From SIG440 sp045646865 (lineage in GTDB: Bacteria > Bacillota > Clostridia > Monoglobales > Monoglobaceae): DNA of 64,000 bases. The translations under genes were made by a program, and so were the position numbers. Where the stretch lies: positions 124,001 through 188,000 of the forward strand of contig JAZRLM010000018.1 in assembly GCA_045646865.1 (NCBI GenBank). Direction: 5' to 3'. Under the pieces are notes generated by a model. It made no database searches. It saw nothing but the letters and a program-made list of their open reading frames with translations, and was not told where the DNA came from. How positions within the stretch are numbered: position 1 is the stretch's first letter; every line of letters begins with the position of its first letter. Below are positions 34,423 to 41,817 of this stretch, in pieces.

Positions 34423-35754
34423 TTAATTTGTTTTTTCCACCTTTAACTTTGCGGTATCCTCGTCCTCGCCAAAGTACCACATTCTGAATTCCCAGGGAGC
34501 CATAATACCGTCTTTAACAAGAATCTGTTTTTCCTCAAACTGGGTCTTGCGGTCTGCCTCGATGCTGTCATCAAAGTCGAATGAAACGCTGTAATCACCC
34601 TTTGGTGCAAGGTCATAAAGTGTGCACCACACATCCATTGCATAAACAAGCTCCAAAAGTGCGTTCTTTAATGCCTTTTGATTATCCGAAACCGTTGCAT
34701 AGCTTCTCTGCTTTGATGCACGGATTTCCTCGGCAGTCTTTTCGGTATCGCTCACCTCGGAAAGTGTTCCGTAAGCAAAACCGCAGTTAAACTCAATCTG
34801 CCTTAAAATTCGGTTAAGCCCCTTGGTAAGCTCCGCTTCACGTAGCTCAGGCGACCATTCACGGAAGAAATCCATATCCTCTACCTCTAAAGTGCGGTAA
34901 AGTCGTTTGTCGGGAAGTCTAGGTCTGCCGTCTTTGTCACGTTTAAATGCCATTGCGTTTGCAATAAGCGCCCTTTCGCCGCTTTCAAATTCCCACAAAA
35001 GCCGGGAGTATTGCTTGTCTGCATCGGCAATCAGATTTACCGCATTGGCATAAACCGAAACCCCAAGGGGCGAGTTTGAATCTATTGTGTTTGCAATTGC
35101 AGGTCTGAAATAACCAAACAAAGGCTGATTAACATTTTTAATTGCCAGACTTTCGGCAAGGTCCTTCCATTCCTGCACCTCGCCAAGAGGAACCCTCTTA
35201 CCAAGATAATCGCAGTTGTTACTGCAGAACGCCTGATTGGTAATTTCATAAGTTCCGTTCCTCATTCTGTGTCCCTCTAAACGGGTATAATACCTTGACC
35301 CGATTTTGCGTGTCTGCACAAAAACAGCACCAAGGATTTTGCCCGTTTCGTCAAAGTCTGTGGGGAAGAACTTGTCCGCCTGAATAAAATCAACCTGAAT
35401 TTTACCACCCAAAACATAAGGCTTCATCACAAGCCCACCCTTGGCACAGCCGTATTCCATAGGAATTCTGATATTCTCAATAACCTTGCTGTAACATTCA
35501 TCAAGGAAGTCCGCCCTCTTACCGCCGGCTATTCTTGAATTCATTTCCACGGTGATAAGCCTTGCCATCTCAAAGGAAATCGCCGCTGGAAGGTGAAGAC
35601 CCTCACTTTCCTCATACAACGCCTTCCATTCTCTCTGCGCACAGCTCATCTCGTCAGATACCGCAATATCCGATGAAATAGCCGTACCAATCACTCTTTT
35701 GTCAAACATATCTCTTTTCACCCTTCCGATAAATTCTTTTATATTTTCAAACAT
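34423..35754 (-). CDS. Phage portal protein
   Basis: The 443-residue portal shows 'CSKVIENIRIPMEYGCAKGGLVMKPYV'-like core sequence, 'QADKFFPTDFDETGKILGAVFV' and 'TEKTAEEIRASKQRSYATVSDNQKAL', typical of SPP1/A118-type portals. It forms the dodecameric DNA entry ring and docks the terminase. It starts 15 nt downstream of the terminase gene. No head-morphogenesis (SPP1 gp7-like) gene follows, which is unusual for this portal type. Confidence 0.9.
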   Translation of the reverse strand: MFENIKEFIGRVKRDMFDKRVIGTAISSDIAVSDEMSCAQREWKALYEESEGLHLPAAISFEMARLITVEMNSRIAGGKRADFLDECYSKVIENIRIPMEYGCAKGGLVMKPYVLGGKIQVDFIQADKFFPTDFDETGKILGAVFVQTRKIGSRYYTRLEGHRMRNGTYEITNQAFCSNNCDYLGKRVPLGEVQEWKDLAESLAIKNVNQPLFGYFRPAIANTIDSNSPLGVSVYANAVNLIADADKQYSRLLWEFESGERALIANAMAFKRDKDGRPRLPDKRLYRTLEVEDMDFFREWSPELREAELTKGLNRILRQIEFNCGFAYGTLSEVSDTEKTAEEIRASKQRSYATVSDNQKALKNALLELVYAMDVWCTLYDLAPKGDYSVSFDFDDSIEADRKTQFEEKQILVKDGIMAPWEFRMWYFGEDEDTAKLKVEKTN

Positions 35755-35769
35755 AACATTTTCTCCTTT

Positions 35770-36975
35770 TTACAAAAGTCTTTTCCCTGCAACCGTGGTG
35801 CAGAAATACCTTATATCGTCCATTGCGTGGTCAAAGTCCTTTACCACCGTATCCTGAGGGGAATTTTCGTCCCAGCAGTATGTGCCGAACTCACGAATGG
35901 TATCAGCACAGCTTTTATGTACAAGCAGTTTTCCACTTTGCAAAAGGCTGCCCGTAATCCTGATTCCGTTAAGCACATTATTATTAGCCTGCCGCACATT
36001 AAATTCACCGTGGCGGCGTATCGCCTCAATAAAGCTTGCAGCCGATGGGTCAATGATTACACAAGTTATGTTATACCCTTTGGCAAGCTCCTGAAGACGG
36101 CTATAATATTCCTCATCGGTAAGAAGCTTTTTGCTCTTTCTGCCCGAATAATAGCTCTCCCTTATTCTCACAGCGCATCTGTCGTCAAGCCGCCACAGCC
36201 CCATACTGCAAGGGTTCAGAGTTCCGTAGTCAACCGATATATAATACTCTGCCACCCCCTCAGGCGGCGGTATATCCTCCACCGTATGCAGATTTTTGTC
36301 AAACATAGGATACACAAGCCCCTCGGCGCTGCACCACTCACCCAGTATAAACCGTCGGTAAAAAACTCCCGTATACTCCTTTTTCAGTTCCTCCACATAC
36401 TTTTTGTCAAGAAAGGTATTGTCATCAATCAGGAATTCCATCAGCAAAAAGTCAAGCTCATCCCGACGGTCAATATACTTTTGCTTGAACCAATGATTTG
36501 GATTGTCAGGATTTGTTGTCCCGAAAAGCCTTGCCCCGGGCTGTGACAGTCGTGAAAGCAACATTCCGAAAAACTCCTCGGTATAAAGGGTTATTTCGTC
36601 ACAGTAAGCACCCTGCAGGGTCATACCACGGATTTTACTTTCCGCCTCGGTATCGCTGACCCCCTCAAAATATATCCGCCTGCCATACAGCACACCTTCC
36701 TTCTTTGATATGGAATATTTAAAATTGTTCTTGCCCGCCAGTTCCTCAAGCAAATCAAGACAGTTTCGCTTAAGGGTTGAAAGCGTCTTTGCCGTCATCA
36801 GGTAGAACCCGTCAGAGGGCATATTACGTATCCACACACACCACAGAACAAGACTAATCCATGTTTTGCCCGACCTGACGCTTCCGTGAAGAATGTTTAT
36901 TCGCCTCAACCCTCCGTTTTTAGCCAGCTCCATCAGGTCGTTCTGCTTTTCGGTCAGTTTTTTATATATCCTCAT
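35770..36975 (-). CDS. Phage terminase large subunit
   Basis: The 401-residue packaging motor has Walker A 'GSVRSGKTW' near residue 31, Walker B region 'GAYCDEITLY', and an RNase-H-like nuclease with acidic residues in 'YISVDYGTLNP', 'VIIDPSAASF' and 'DHAMDDIRYF'. All motor and nuclease residues that I can identify are intact, so the gene is not obviously degenerate. It belongs to the Terminase_3/PBSX-like branch. Confidence 0.92.
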   Translation of the reverse strand: MRIYKKLTEKQNDLMELAKNGGLRRINILHGSVRSGKTWISLVLWCVWIRNMPSDGFYLMTAKTLSTLKRNCLDLLEELAGKNNFKYSISKKEGVLYGRRIYFEGVSDTEAESKIRGMTLQGAYCDEITLYTEEFFGMLLSRLSQPGARLFGTTNPDNPNHWFKQKYIDRRDELDFLLMEFLIDDNTFLDKKYVEELKKEYTGVFYRRFILGEWCSAEGLVYPMFDKNLHTVEDIPPPEGVAEYYISVDYGTLNPCSMGLWRLDDRCAVRIRESYYSGRKSKKLLTDEEYYSRLQELAKGYNITCVIIDPSAASFIEAIRRHGEFNVRQANNNVLNGIRITGSLLQSGKLLVHKSCADTIREFGTYCWDENSPQDTVVKDFDHAMDDIRYFCTTVAGKRLL

Positions 36976-36986
36976 ACACTTGCCCT

Positions 36987-37238
36987 CTACTTTACGTCAT
37001 TAAAATCATCAAAAAGAGTGGCAAGAGTCCCCTCCGCCGATAAATCCTTTTCACCATTGCCAAATGTATTAATCAATGTTCCCATAGCAGAGGAAAGCTG
37101 GTTAAGAGGTGCATTTGCAATTCTTTCAGGGTCTCCTATTTCTGCCATCATCCTGTCAATCACCTTGCAAGCATCCTTCTTCTTCTTTTTTATATAGTCT
37201 GAAATCATATTATCCTCATCAACTTTTTTCTTTGCCAC
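36987..37238 (-). CDS. Candidate small terminase-position protein
   Basis: A GTG giving 'VAKKKVDEDNMISDY' has a GGGGTGAG ribosome site; a GTG three codons upstream is the alternative. The product (about 83 residues) is helical, with a basic N-terminus and acidic C-terminus ('EGTLATLFDDFNDVK'). It lies directly before the large terminase, where the small subunit usually is, but I see no helix-turn-helix. Direct GGACAA repeats lie just upstream. Confidence 0.5.
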   Translation of the reverse strand: MAKKKVDEDNMISDYIKKKKKDACKVIDRMMAEIGDPERIANAPLNQLSSAMGTLINTFGNGEKDLSAEGTLATLFDDFNDVK

Positions 37239-37292
37239 TAATCTCACCCCAAACTTTGTAAAACTTATTACAGTTTAATTATACCTCTCAAA

Positions 37293-37351
37293 AAACGGAC
37301 AAATCGGACAAGAAGGACAAAACGCGAAAAACGGACAAATATGTCCGTTTT
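37293..37351. repeat. GGACAA repeats and hairpin upstream of terminase genes
   Basis: Four GGACAA units occur within about 45 bp (two as ACGGACAAAT). The last forms a perfect hairpin AAAACGGACA-AATA-TGTCCGTTTT (37328-37351). This could be a terminase-binding packaging site, a regulator operator, or a terminator. Confidence 0.5.
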
Positions 37352-37361
37352 ACCATAATCA

Positions 37362-37727
37362 CTATTTATTTAAATTTTTAAGATACCGTTCTGCAATTTT
37401 TCTTACACCCTCCTCGCTGTTATAGCCCCCTGTCATATAACTAACTTTCTTCCATGACATACATCTTACATACCGATAATAAAAAATCTGCCGTGTCAGA
37501 CTGTCATCAATGGAATTCAAAAATTTATCAATCCTTGCTTTCATTTGGTTGCACCTTCGAATTTTTTCAACAATCACCTTTTCCCGCCGCTTTATCTCCT
37601 CCTCATCAGTAAAGGCAACACCGTTATCATCGCCCCGTGCCAGAATTTTAAGATTAACAAGTTCCTCTGTATCGTGCATAATCTCCCGATTTAAGTAGTA
37701 GCATTGCATCAGCTCTTTTTTTGTCAT
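37362..37727 (-). CDS. Phage late-gene activator-like protein (sigma-70 region-4-type HTH)
   Basis: The 121-residue protein has an N-terminal helical part and a C-terminal helix-turn-helix ('LTRQIFYYRYVRCMSWKKVSYMTGGYNSEEGVRKIAERYL') like the DUF1492/ArpU regulators just upstream of terminase genes in Firmicute phages. Those activate late structural genes. It would drive the packaging and structural operon here. Confidence 0.75.
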   Translation of the reverse strand: MTKKELMQCYYLNREIMHDTEELVNLKILARGDDNGVAFTDEEEIKRREKVIVEKIRRCNQMKARIDKFLNSIDDSLTRQIFYYRYVRCMSWKKVSYMTGGYNSEEGVRKIAERYLKNLNK

Positions 37728-37918
37728 CTATCTGTTCCTCCATAATAAATATTTCTGCATATTTCGCTGCAAAAGGTCCGCCCGAATCTGTCTGTTTCGC
37801 AGTTTTCGTTTTCAAAAGATAACGTTACTCCACAACGGTAACAAAACATATCACCGCCATCTGCAAAAAATTCAAAGCCCTTTATGGTGTAAAAATCAAT
37901 AAACAAATTCTTCATCAA
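37724..37918 (-). CDS. Small zinc-ribbon phage protein
   Basis: The 64-residue protein has two cysteine pairs ('FCYRCGVTLSFENENCE' and 'FCSEICRNIYY') consistent with a zinc ribbon of the MYM/FCS or YacG-like type. It overlaps the activator start by 4 nt. Function unknown; it may bind nucleic acid or protein. Confidence 0.6.
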   Translation of the reverse strand: MMKNLFIDFYTIKGFEFFADGGDMFCYRCGVTLSFENENCETDRFGRTFCSEICRNIYYGGTDR

Positions 37919-37921
37919 CCA

Positions 37922-38158
37922 TCATCCTGCGTTTAATTTGTTTCCTTTAGGAAACTTTTCATCAAAAAAAATATACATTATCTGTCTTTTTTTCAAAGAA
38001 AAAATTTCGGAAATCTGCTTTATTTCCCACAGAGTAAACTCCGTCTTGCCAATAAGCTTTCGTTTTAGCTCATCAGAACCAATCCCCAACATATGTGCAA
38101 GATTATCATTAGAAATTCCCCTGTCTTTAATTATTTTTTCCAGTTCACGATAACACAT
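37922..38158 (-). CDS. Phage HTH (XRE/Cro-like) regulator
   Basis: From an ATG behind AAAGGAG the product has 78 residues with a helix-turn-helix ('ISNDNLAHMLGIGSDELKRKLIGKTEFTLWEIKQISEIFSL'). It is the first gene transcribed leftwards from the switch region and divergent from a second XRE gene, like cro against cI. The product is probably a Cro-type or early regulator. Confidence 0.75.
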   Translation of the reverse strand: MCYRELEKIIKDRGISNDNLAHMLGIGSDELKRKLIGKTEFTLWEIKQISEIFSLKKRQIMYIFFDEKFPKGNKLNAG

Positions 38159-38176
38159 CAAAGTCACTCCTTTCTT

Positions 38177-38287
38177 ATGCAACTTTGAAGATTTTACCAT
38201 TATTTTCCAATTCTGTCAATACATTTTTAACATTTTTTTACTTTTTTGTAAATATAAGTTGCATTTTTCAGGTTTATGTGATATACT
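38177..38287. promoter_or_regulatory. Divergent phage switch region: two promoters and inverted operators
   Basis: Leftward promoter: TTGACA (38214-38219, minus) and TAAAAT (38191-38196), 17 bp apart. Rightward promoter: TTGCAT (38259-38264) and TATACT (38282-38287), 17 bp apart. ATGCAACTT (38177-38185) and its inverse AAGTTGCAT (38256-38264) mark one at the leftward start site and one on the rightward -35. These are likely operator half-sites for one or both XRE regulators. Confidence 0.65.
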
Positions 38288-38329
38288 CATTACCAGAACA
38301 AAGCTCTTTAACAGAAAGGACAATTATGT

Positions 38330-38629
38330 ATGCTTATAAACATCAACCAAAGACGAAAGGAACTTGGCCTCACCCTGGAAAATATAGCCAACCATGTGGG
38401 TGTCAGCAAAGGAACTGTAAAAAAATGGGAAGACGGGCACATAAAAAATATGAAACGCGACAAAATTATGCTTCTTGCCGAAACCTTGCAGGTTTCGCCC
38501 CTTGACATCCTTGACCTGCCCGAAGATAATAAAAACATTATTATTTGCCACAGTAAAACCTCAGCAGGATGCTACACCGTATCGGATGAAATTTATAAAA
38601 AAATTATCGCACTGATACACCAAACATAA
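38330..38629 (+). CDS. XRE-family repressor-like regulator
   Basis: The 99-residue protein has an N-terminal HTH ('LNQRRKELGLTLENIANHVGVSKGTVKKWEDG'-type) and a short C-terminal part of about 35 residues without the peptidase domain of large CI repressors. It is the only plus-strand gene of the phage cluster and faces the leftward operon across the operator region, so it is likely the repressor that keeps the cluster silent. Confidence 0.78.
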   Translation: MLININQRRKELGLTLENIANHVGVSKGTVKKWEDGHIKNMKRDKIMLLAETLQVSPLDILDLPEDNKNIIICHSKTSAGCYTVSDEIYKKIIALIHQT

Positions 38630-38654
38630 TTTATTTGTCATACTTAACTGCAAA

Positions 38655-38690
38655 AAAAGACTGTTGAAACGAATCATTCAACAGTCTTTT
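38655..38690 (-). terminator. Terminator at the end of the rimP-ribF operon
   Basis: AAAAGACTGTTGAA and TTCAACAGTCTTTT form a 14-bp hairpin with a following run of T on the minus strand, right at the ribF stop codon. It may also end the repressor transcript. Confidence 0.85.
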
Positions 38691-39588
38691 ATATTCCAAA
38701 ATATTCTTCTGCGGCTTGCTTATCCCTTTCAATCTGATGGGAAAGCTCAACCGTATTTTCAAATTTATTAATATCCCGCAGTTTCTTGCAGAATTCAATT
38801 TCTATCTCATCGCCGTAAATTTCGCCGCAAAAATCAAACATATAAGCCTCGATATTAGGTTTTTTATCATTCACCGTAGGCTTTGTGCCCACATTTGCAA
38901 TCGAATAATAGCTCTTTCCGTCAAACACAACCCTTGCTGCATAAACGCCGCTTTGAGGCACTACAAATCCATCAGGAATTTCAACATTCGCCGTTGGAAA
39001 ACCCAATTTTCTGCCCAACGCCTTGCCGTGCACAACCCTGCCCGAAAGTGAGAATGGTCTGCCCATATATCGGGTTGCACTTTCCATATCACCGCTCTCC
39101 ACAAACTTTCGTATCTCGGTGCTTGAAATCACACCCTCAAGCTGAACACAGTCAATGGTAAACACTTCAATACCGTATCTTTTACACTCTGCCGCCAGCT
39201 TTTGGGTATCACCTTCTGCCATATATCCAAACCGATAATTATCACCCGAAAATACCGCCGCCGCATTATATCGTTCTGCAAGATATTCCTCTACAAAAAC
39301 AGCATATTTTACTGCCTTAAATTCAGGACTGAAATCCTCAATCACAACAATATCCGCACCCATATCCTCAAGAATTTCAAGGCGCTTTTCAACGGTATTC
39401 ACCCGCTTGAAATTAGGAATTTCAACAAGCTGCACCACAGATAAAAGTCCGTTTTTTTGCGCATATTCAATGCAGCCGCATATAACCCTGATATGGCCTT
39501 TATGCAAAGCATCAAAAGACCCCAGTGCAACTGCGGTCTTTTTTTCTGCTATGTAATTTTTCAGCTCAATACTGTTTGTAACTGTCAT
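38689..39588 (-). CDS. ribF: Bifunctional riboflavin kinase / FAD synthetase
   Basis: RibF makes FMN from riboflavin and then FAD. The 299-residue protein has an N-terminal nucleotidyltransferase domain with 'ALGSFDALHKGHIRVI' and 'ISSTEIRKFVESGDMESATRYMGRPFSLSGRVVHG', and a C-terminal kinase domain with 'GRKLGFPTANVEIPDG' and 'VYAARVVFDGKSYYSIANVGTKPT'. It is the last gene of the rimP operon, as in most Firmicutes, and 13 nt after truB. Confidence 0.96.
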   Translation of the reverse strand: MTVTNSIELKNYIAEKKTAVALGSFDALHKGHIRVICGCIEYAQKNGLLSVVQLVEIPNFKRVNTVEKRLEILEDMGADIVVIEDFSPEFKAVKYAVFVEEYLAERYNAAAVFSGDNYRFGYMAEGDTQKLAAECKRYGIEVFTIDCVQLEGVISSTEIRKFVESGDMESATRYMGRPFSLSGRVVHGKALGRKLGFPTANVEIPDGFVVPQSGVYAARVVFDGKSYYSIANVGTKPTVNDKKPNIEAYMFDFCGEIYGDEIEIEFCKKLRDINKFENTVELSHQIERDKQAAEEYFGI

Positions 39589-39601
39589 ATTTTTTACTCC
39601 G

Positions 39602-40483
39602 TTATGCTCCGCCGTAAAAACTTTTGATTATATCAAACCGTCCATCAATTTGCTGTGCAAGGGCAAGAAATTCATTTTTCTCGTCAAAAACGCGGTAAAT
39701 TCTACCTTCCTGCAAACCGCCAACGGTTATCTTTATGCCGTTTCGCACCCTGCCTGCATTTCTGTCAGCAAGGATTACCCTCTCATATTCAGGCAGAGCC
39801 TCACCCACAGGCGTCATAAAGCTGAAATCCTCTGCTTTTGCCATTTCCTCAATCTGTTCAAGGGTGTAAGCCGATTGAATTTCAAACCGTCCGTTTTTTG
39901 TGCGTTTAAGTGCCGACATATGACCTCCGCAGCCAAGCTCCGCGCCAATGTCGTTGCAAAGTGTGCGGATATATGTGCCCTTTGAACAGTCAACCAGCAT
40001 ATCAACAGTATTATTTTCCAAATCAATGTTTTTGATTTCAATATTGCTGATTGTAATTTTTCTCGGCTCACGTTCAACGGTTTTGCCCTCTCTTGCCAGC
40101 TCATAAAGCTTTTTACCGTCAATCTTGATAGCCGAATACATTGGCGGAATCTGTGAAATCTCGCCAATAAACTTTTTCACCGCATCGTAAATCTGCTCCT
40201 CGGTAACACAAACATCAAACGACTGCAGAACCTCACCCGATGCATCCTGAGTATCGGTAAATGCTCCCAACTGCAGTCTTGCCACATACTGCTTGTCTGC
40301 CGCAGTCAGATATTCGGCAAGCTTTGTACCCTTGCCGATGCACATAGGAAGAACCCCCGATGCCTCAGGGTCAAGGGTTCCCGTATGTCCGATTTTTTTA
40401 ATATTCAAAATTTTTCTCAATTTGTAAACAACATCGTGAGAGGTTATTCCCAAAGGTTTGTTTACATTAACTATTCCGTCCAT
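39602..40483 (-). CDS. truB: tRNA pseudouridine-55 synthase
   Basis: TruB forms pseudouridine at U55 of the T-loop in most tRNAs. The 293-residue enzyme has the catalytic-aspartate motif 'HTGTLDPEASGVLPM', 'DKQYVARLQLGAFTDTQDASG', and 'CSKGTYIRTLCNDIG' with a C-terminal PUA-like tail. Length is normal. It follows nrnA by 12 nt. Confidence 0.97.
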   Translation of the reverse strand: MDGIVNVNKPLGITSHDVVYKLRKILNIKKIGHTGTLDPEASGVLPMCIGKGTKLAEYLTAADKQYVARLQLGAFTDTQDASGEVLQSFDVCVTEEQIYDAVKKFIGEISQIPPMYSAIKIDGKKLYELAREGKTVEREPRKITISNIEIKNIDLENNTVDMLVDCSKGTYIRTLCNDIGAELGCGGHMSALKRTKNGRFEIQSAYTLEQIEEMAKAEDFSFMTPVGEALPEYERVILADRNAGRVRNGIKITVGGLQEGRIYRVFDEKNEFLALAQQIDGRFDIIKSFYGGA

Positions 40484-40495
40484 ATAATCTATTCC

Positions 40496-41440
40496 TTAAA
40501 ACTGCTTGATAATCTCTGCAACCAGTTCTTTTTTAACTTCTTCAAGAGGTTTACTCAAAGAGCATCCACTTGCCTTTTTGTGACCGCCGCCGCCAAAGGC
40601 AACCGCCACCTTTGCCACATCAACATCGCTGTTTGAACGCAGGCTCACCTTAAATTCGCCCTTTGCACGTTCGCGGATATAAACCCCCACATCGGCGCCT
40701 TCAACCGCACGTGGAAGCTCCACAATTCCGTCAATGATTTTCTCGTCAACCCCAAGCTCGTCAAAGTCTTTTTCGGTTATGGCAAGAACAGCAATTCTGC
40801 CGTCCTCAAAGATTTCCAGATTGTCAAGGCCACGTCTGTACGCCCTGAAATATCCTATGCTTTTTGTGTCAAAAATCTGCTTTGAAAGCTCGCCCACATC
40901 AACGCCGCACTCTAAAAGCTTTGCCGCCACCATATGGGTTTTGGGTGTTGTTGACGAATATTTAAAGCTGCCCGTATCACAGGTAATAGCCATATAAAGA
41001 TTATTGGCAATATCGGGCGTCAGTTCAACACCAAGCGCCGCAGCGAAATCATATATTATCTCGCCCGTTGCAGGGGCATTTGCATCCACATAAGTCGCCT
41101 CGGCAAACTCTGCATGGGTCATATGATGGTCGATTGCCGCAGTATTGCCGCAAAAACTCTCCTTCAAGTCGCCCAGTCTTTTAAAATCAGCACAGTCAAC
41201 CGCAATCTTCAAATCACAGTCTTCAATTTTAAGACCTGAGCTTTCTGTTCCTTTTAACAACTTATATTCCCTTGTCTTATCATCGCCATCACGCAGAAAA
41301 ACCTCTGCCTTTTTGCCCATAGCAATCAAAATCAATTTCAAGCCATAGGCACTGCCCAAGGCATCGCCGTCAGGATTTTCGTGATTGAATATTGCAACGG
41401 CTTTTGCATTTTTAATTTTGTCAATTACAGTATTCATCAT
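40496..41440 (-). CDS. nrnA: DHH-family nanoRNase / pAp phosphatase
   Basis: The protein has DHH motifs 'AIFNHENPDGDALGSAYGL', 'VDCADFKRLG', 'AIDHHMTHAEF', and a DHHA1 C-terminal 'GGGGHKKASGC'. NrnA degrades short RNA oligonucleotides and 3'-phosphoadenosine-5'-phosphate. Three consecutive ATG codons lie after GTGGAG; I use the middle one (about 7 nt spacing), 314 residues. Its place between rbfA and truB is the Firmicute norm. Confidence 0.93.
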   Translation of the reverse strand: MMNTVIDKIKNAKAVAIFNHENPDGDALGSAYGLKLILIAMGKKAEVFLRDGDDKTREYKLLKGTESSGLKIEDCDLKIAVDCADFKRLGDLKESFCGNTAAIDHHMTHAEFAEATYVDANAPATGEIIYDFAAALGVELTPDIANNLYMAITCDTGSFKYSSTTPKTHMVAAKLLECGVDVGELSKQIFDTKSIGYFRAYRRGLDNLEIFEDGRIAVLAITEKDFDELGVDEKIIDGIVELPRAVEGADVGVYIRERAKGEFKVSLRSNSDVDVAKVAVAFGGGGHKKASGCSLSKPLEEVKKELVAEIIKQF

Positions 41441-41456
41441 CATCACGCTCCACAAT

Positions 41457-41798
41457 TTACAGATTTTTCAACACTTCATTTATATGTGCTCCATATTCAA
41501 TAGAATTATCAAGAACAAAGGTAAATTCAGGGGTGTTGCGCAGATTAACTCTGTGACCAACCTCTTTGCGGATAAAGCCCGATGCGCTTTTCAGCGCATC
41601 CATAGCCCCTTTTTGCAAATCCTCGCTGCCAAGAACGCTAATGTAAGCCTTGGCAAATTTAAGGTCCTTTGTGACATTTACATTCACAACCGAAACCACC
41701 GCTTTGCTGAGTCTTGGGTCCTTTAGTTCGCGGATAATCATACTCAGCTCGCGTTTTACTTCTTCTGAAATTCTGTCTATTCTGTTATATGCAGGCAT
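41457..41798 (-). CDS. rbfA: Ribosome-binding factor A
   Basis: RbfA binds the 30S subunit and helps 16S rRNA 5'-end maturation, especially in the cold. The 113-residue KH-like protein shows 'YNRIDRISEEVKRELSMIIRELKDPRLS' and 'FVLDNSIEYGAHINEVL'. It is 19 nt downstream of infB. Confidence 0.96.
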   Translation of the reverse strand: MPAYNRIDRISEEVKRELSMIIRELKDPRLSKAVVSVVNVNVTKDLKFAKAYISVLGSEDLQKGAMDALKSASGFIRKEVGHRVNLRNTPEFTFVLDNSIEYGAHINEVLKNL

Positions 41799-41817
41799 TT
41801 CTGCACCGCCTTTCTTT

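Noticed and set aside
37293..37351. CRISPR-like array from the GGACAA units
   Set aside because: Units are 6-10 bases with no spacers of constant length, and no cas gene is present.
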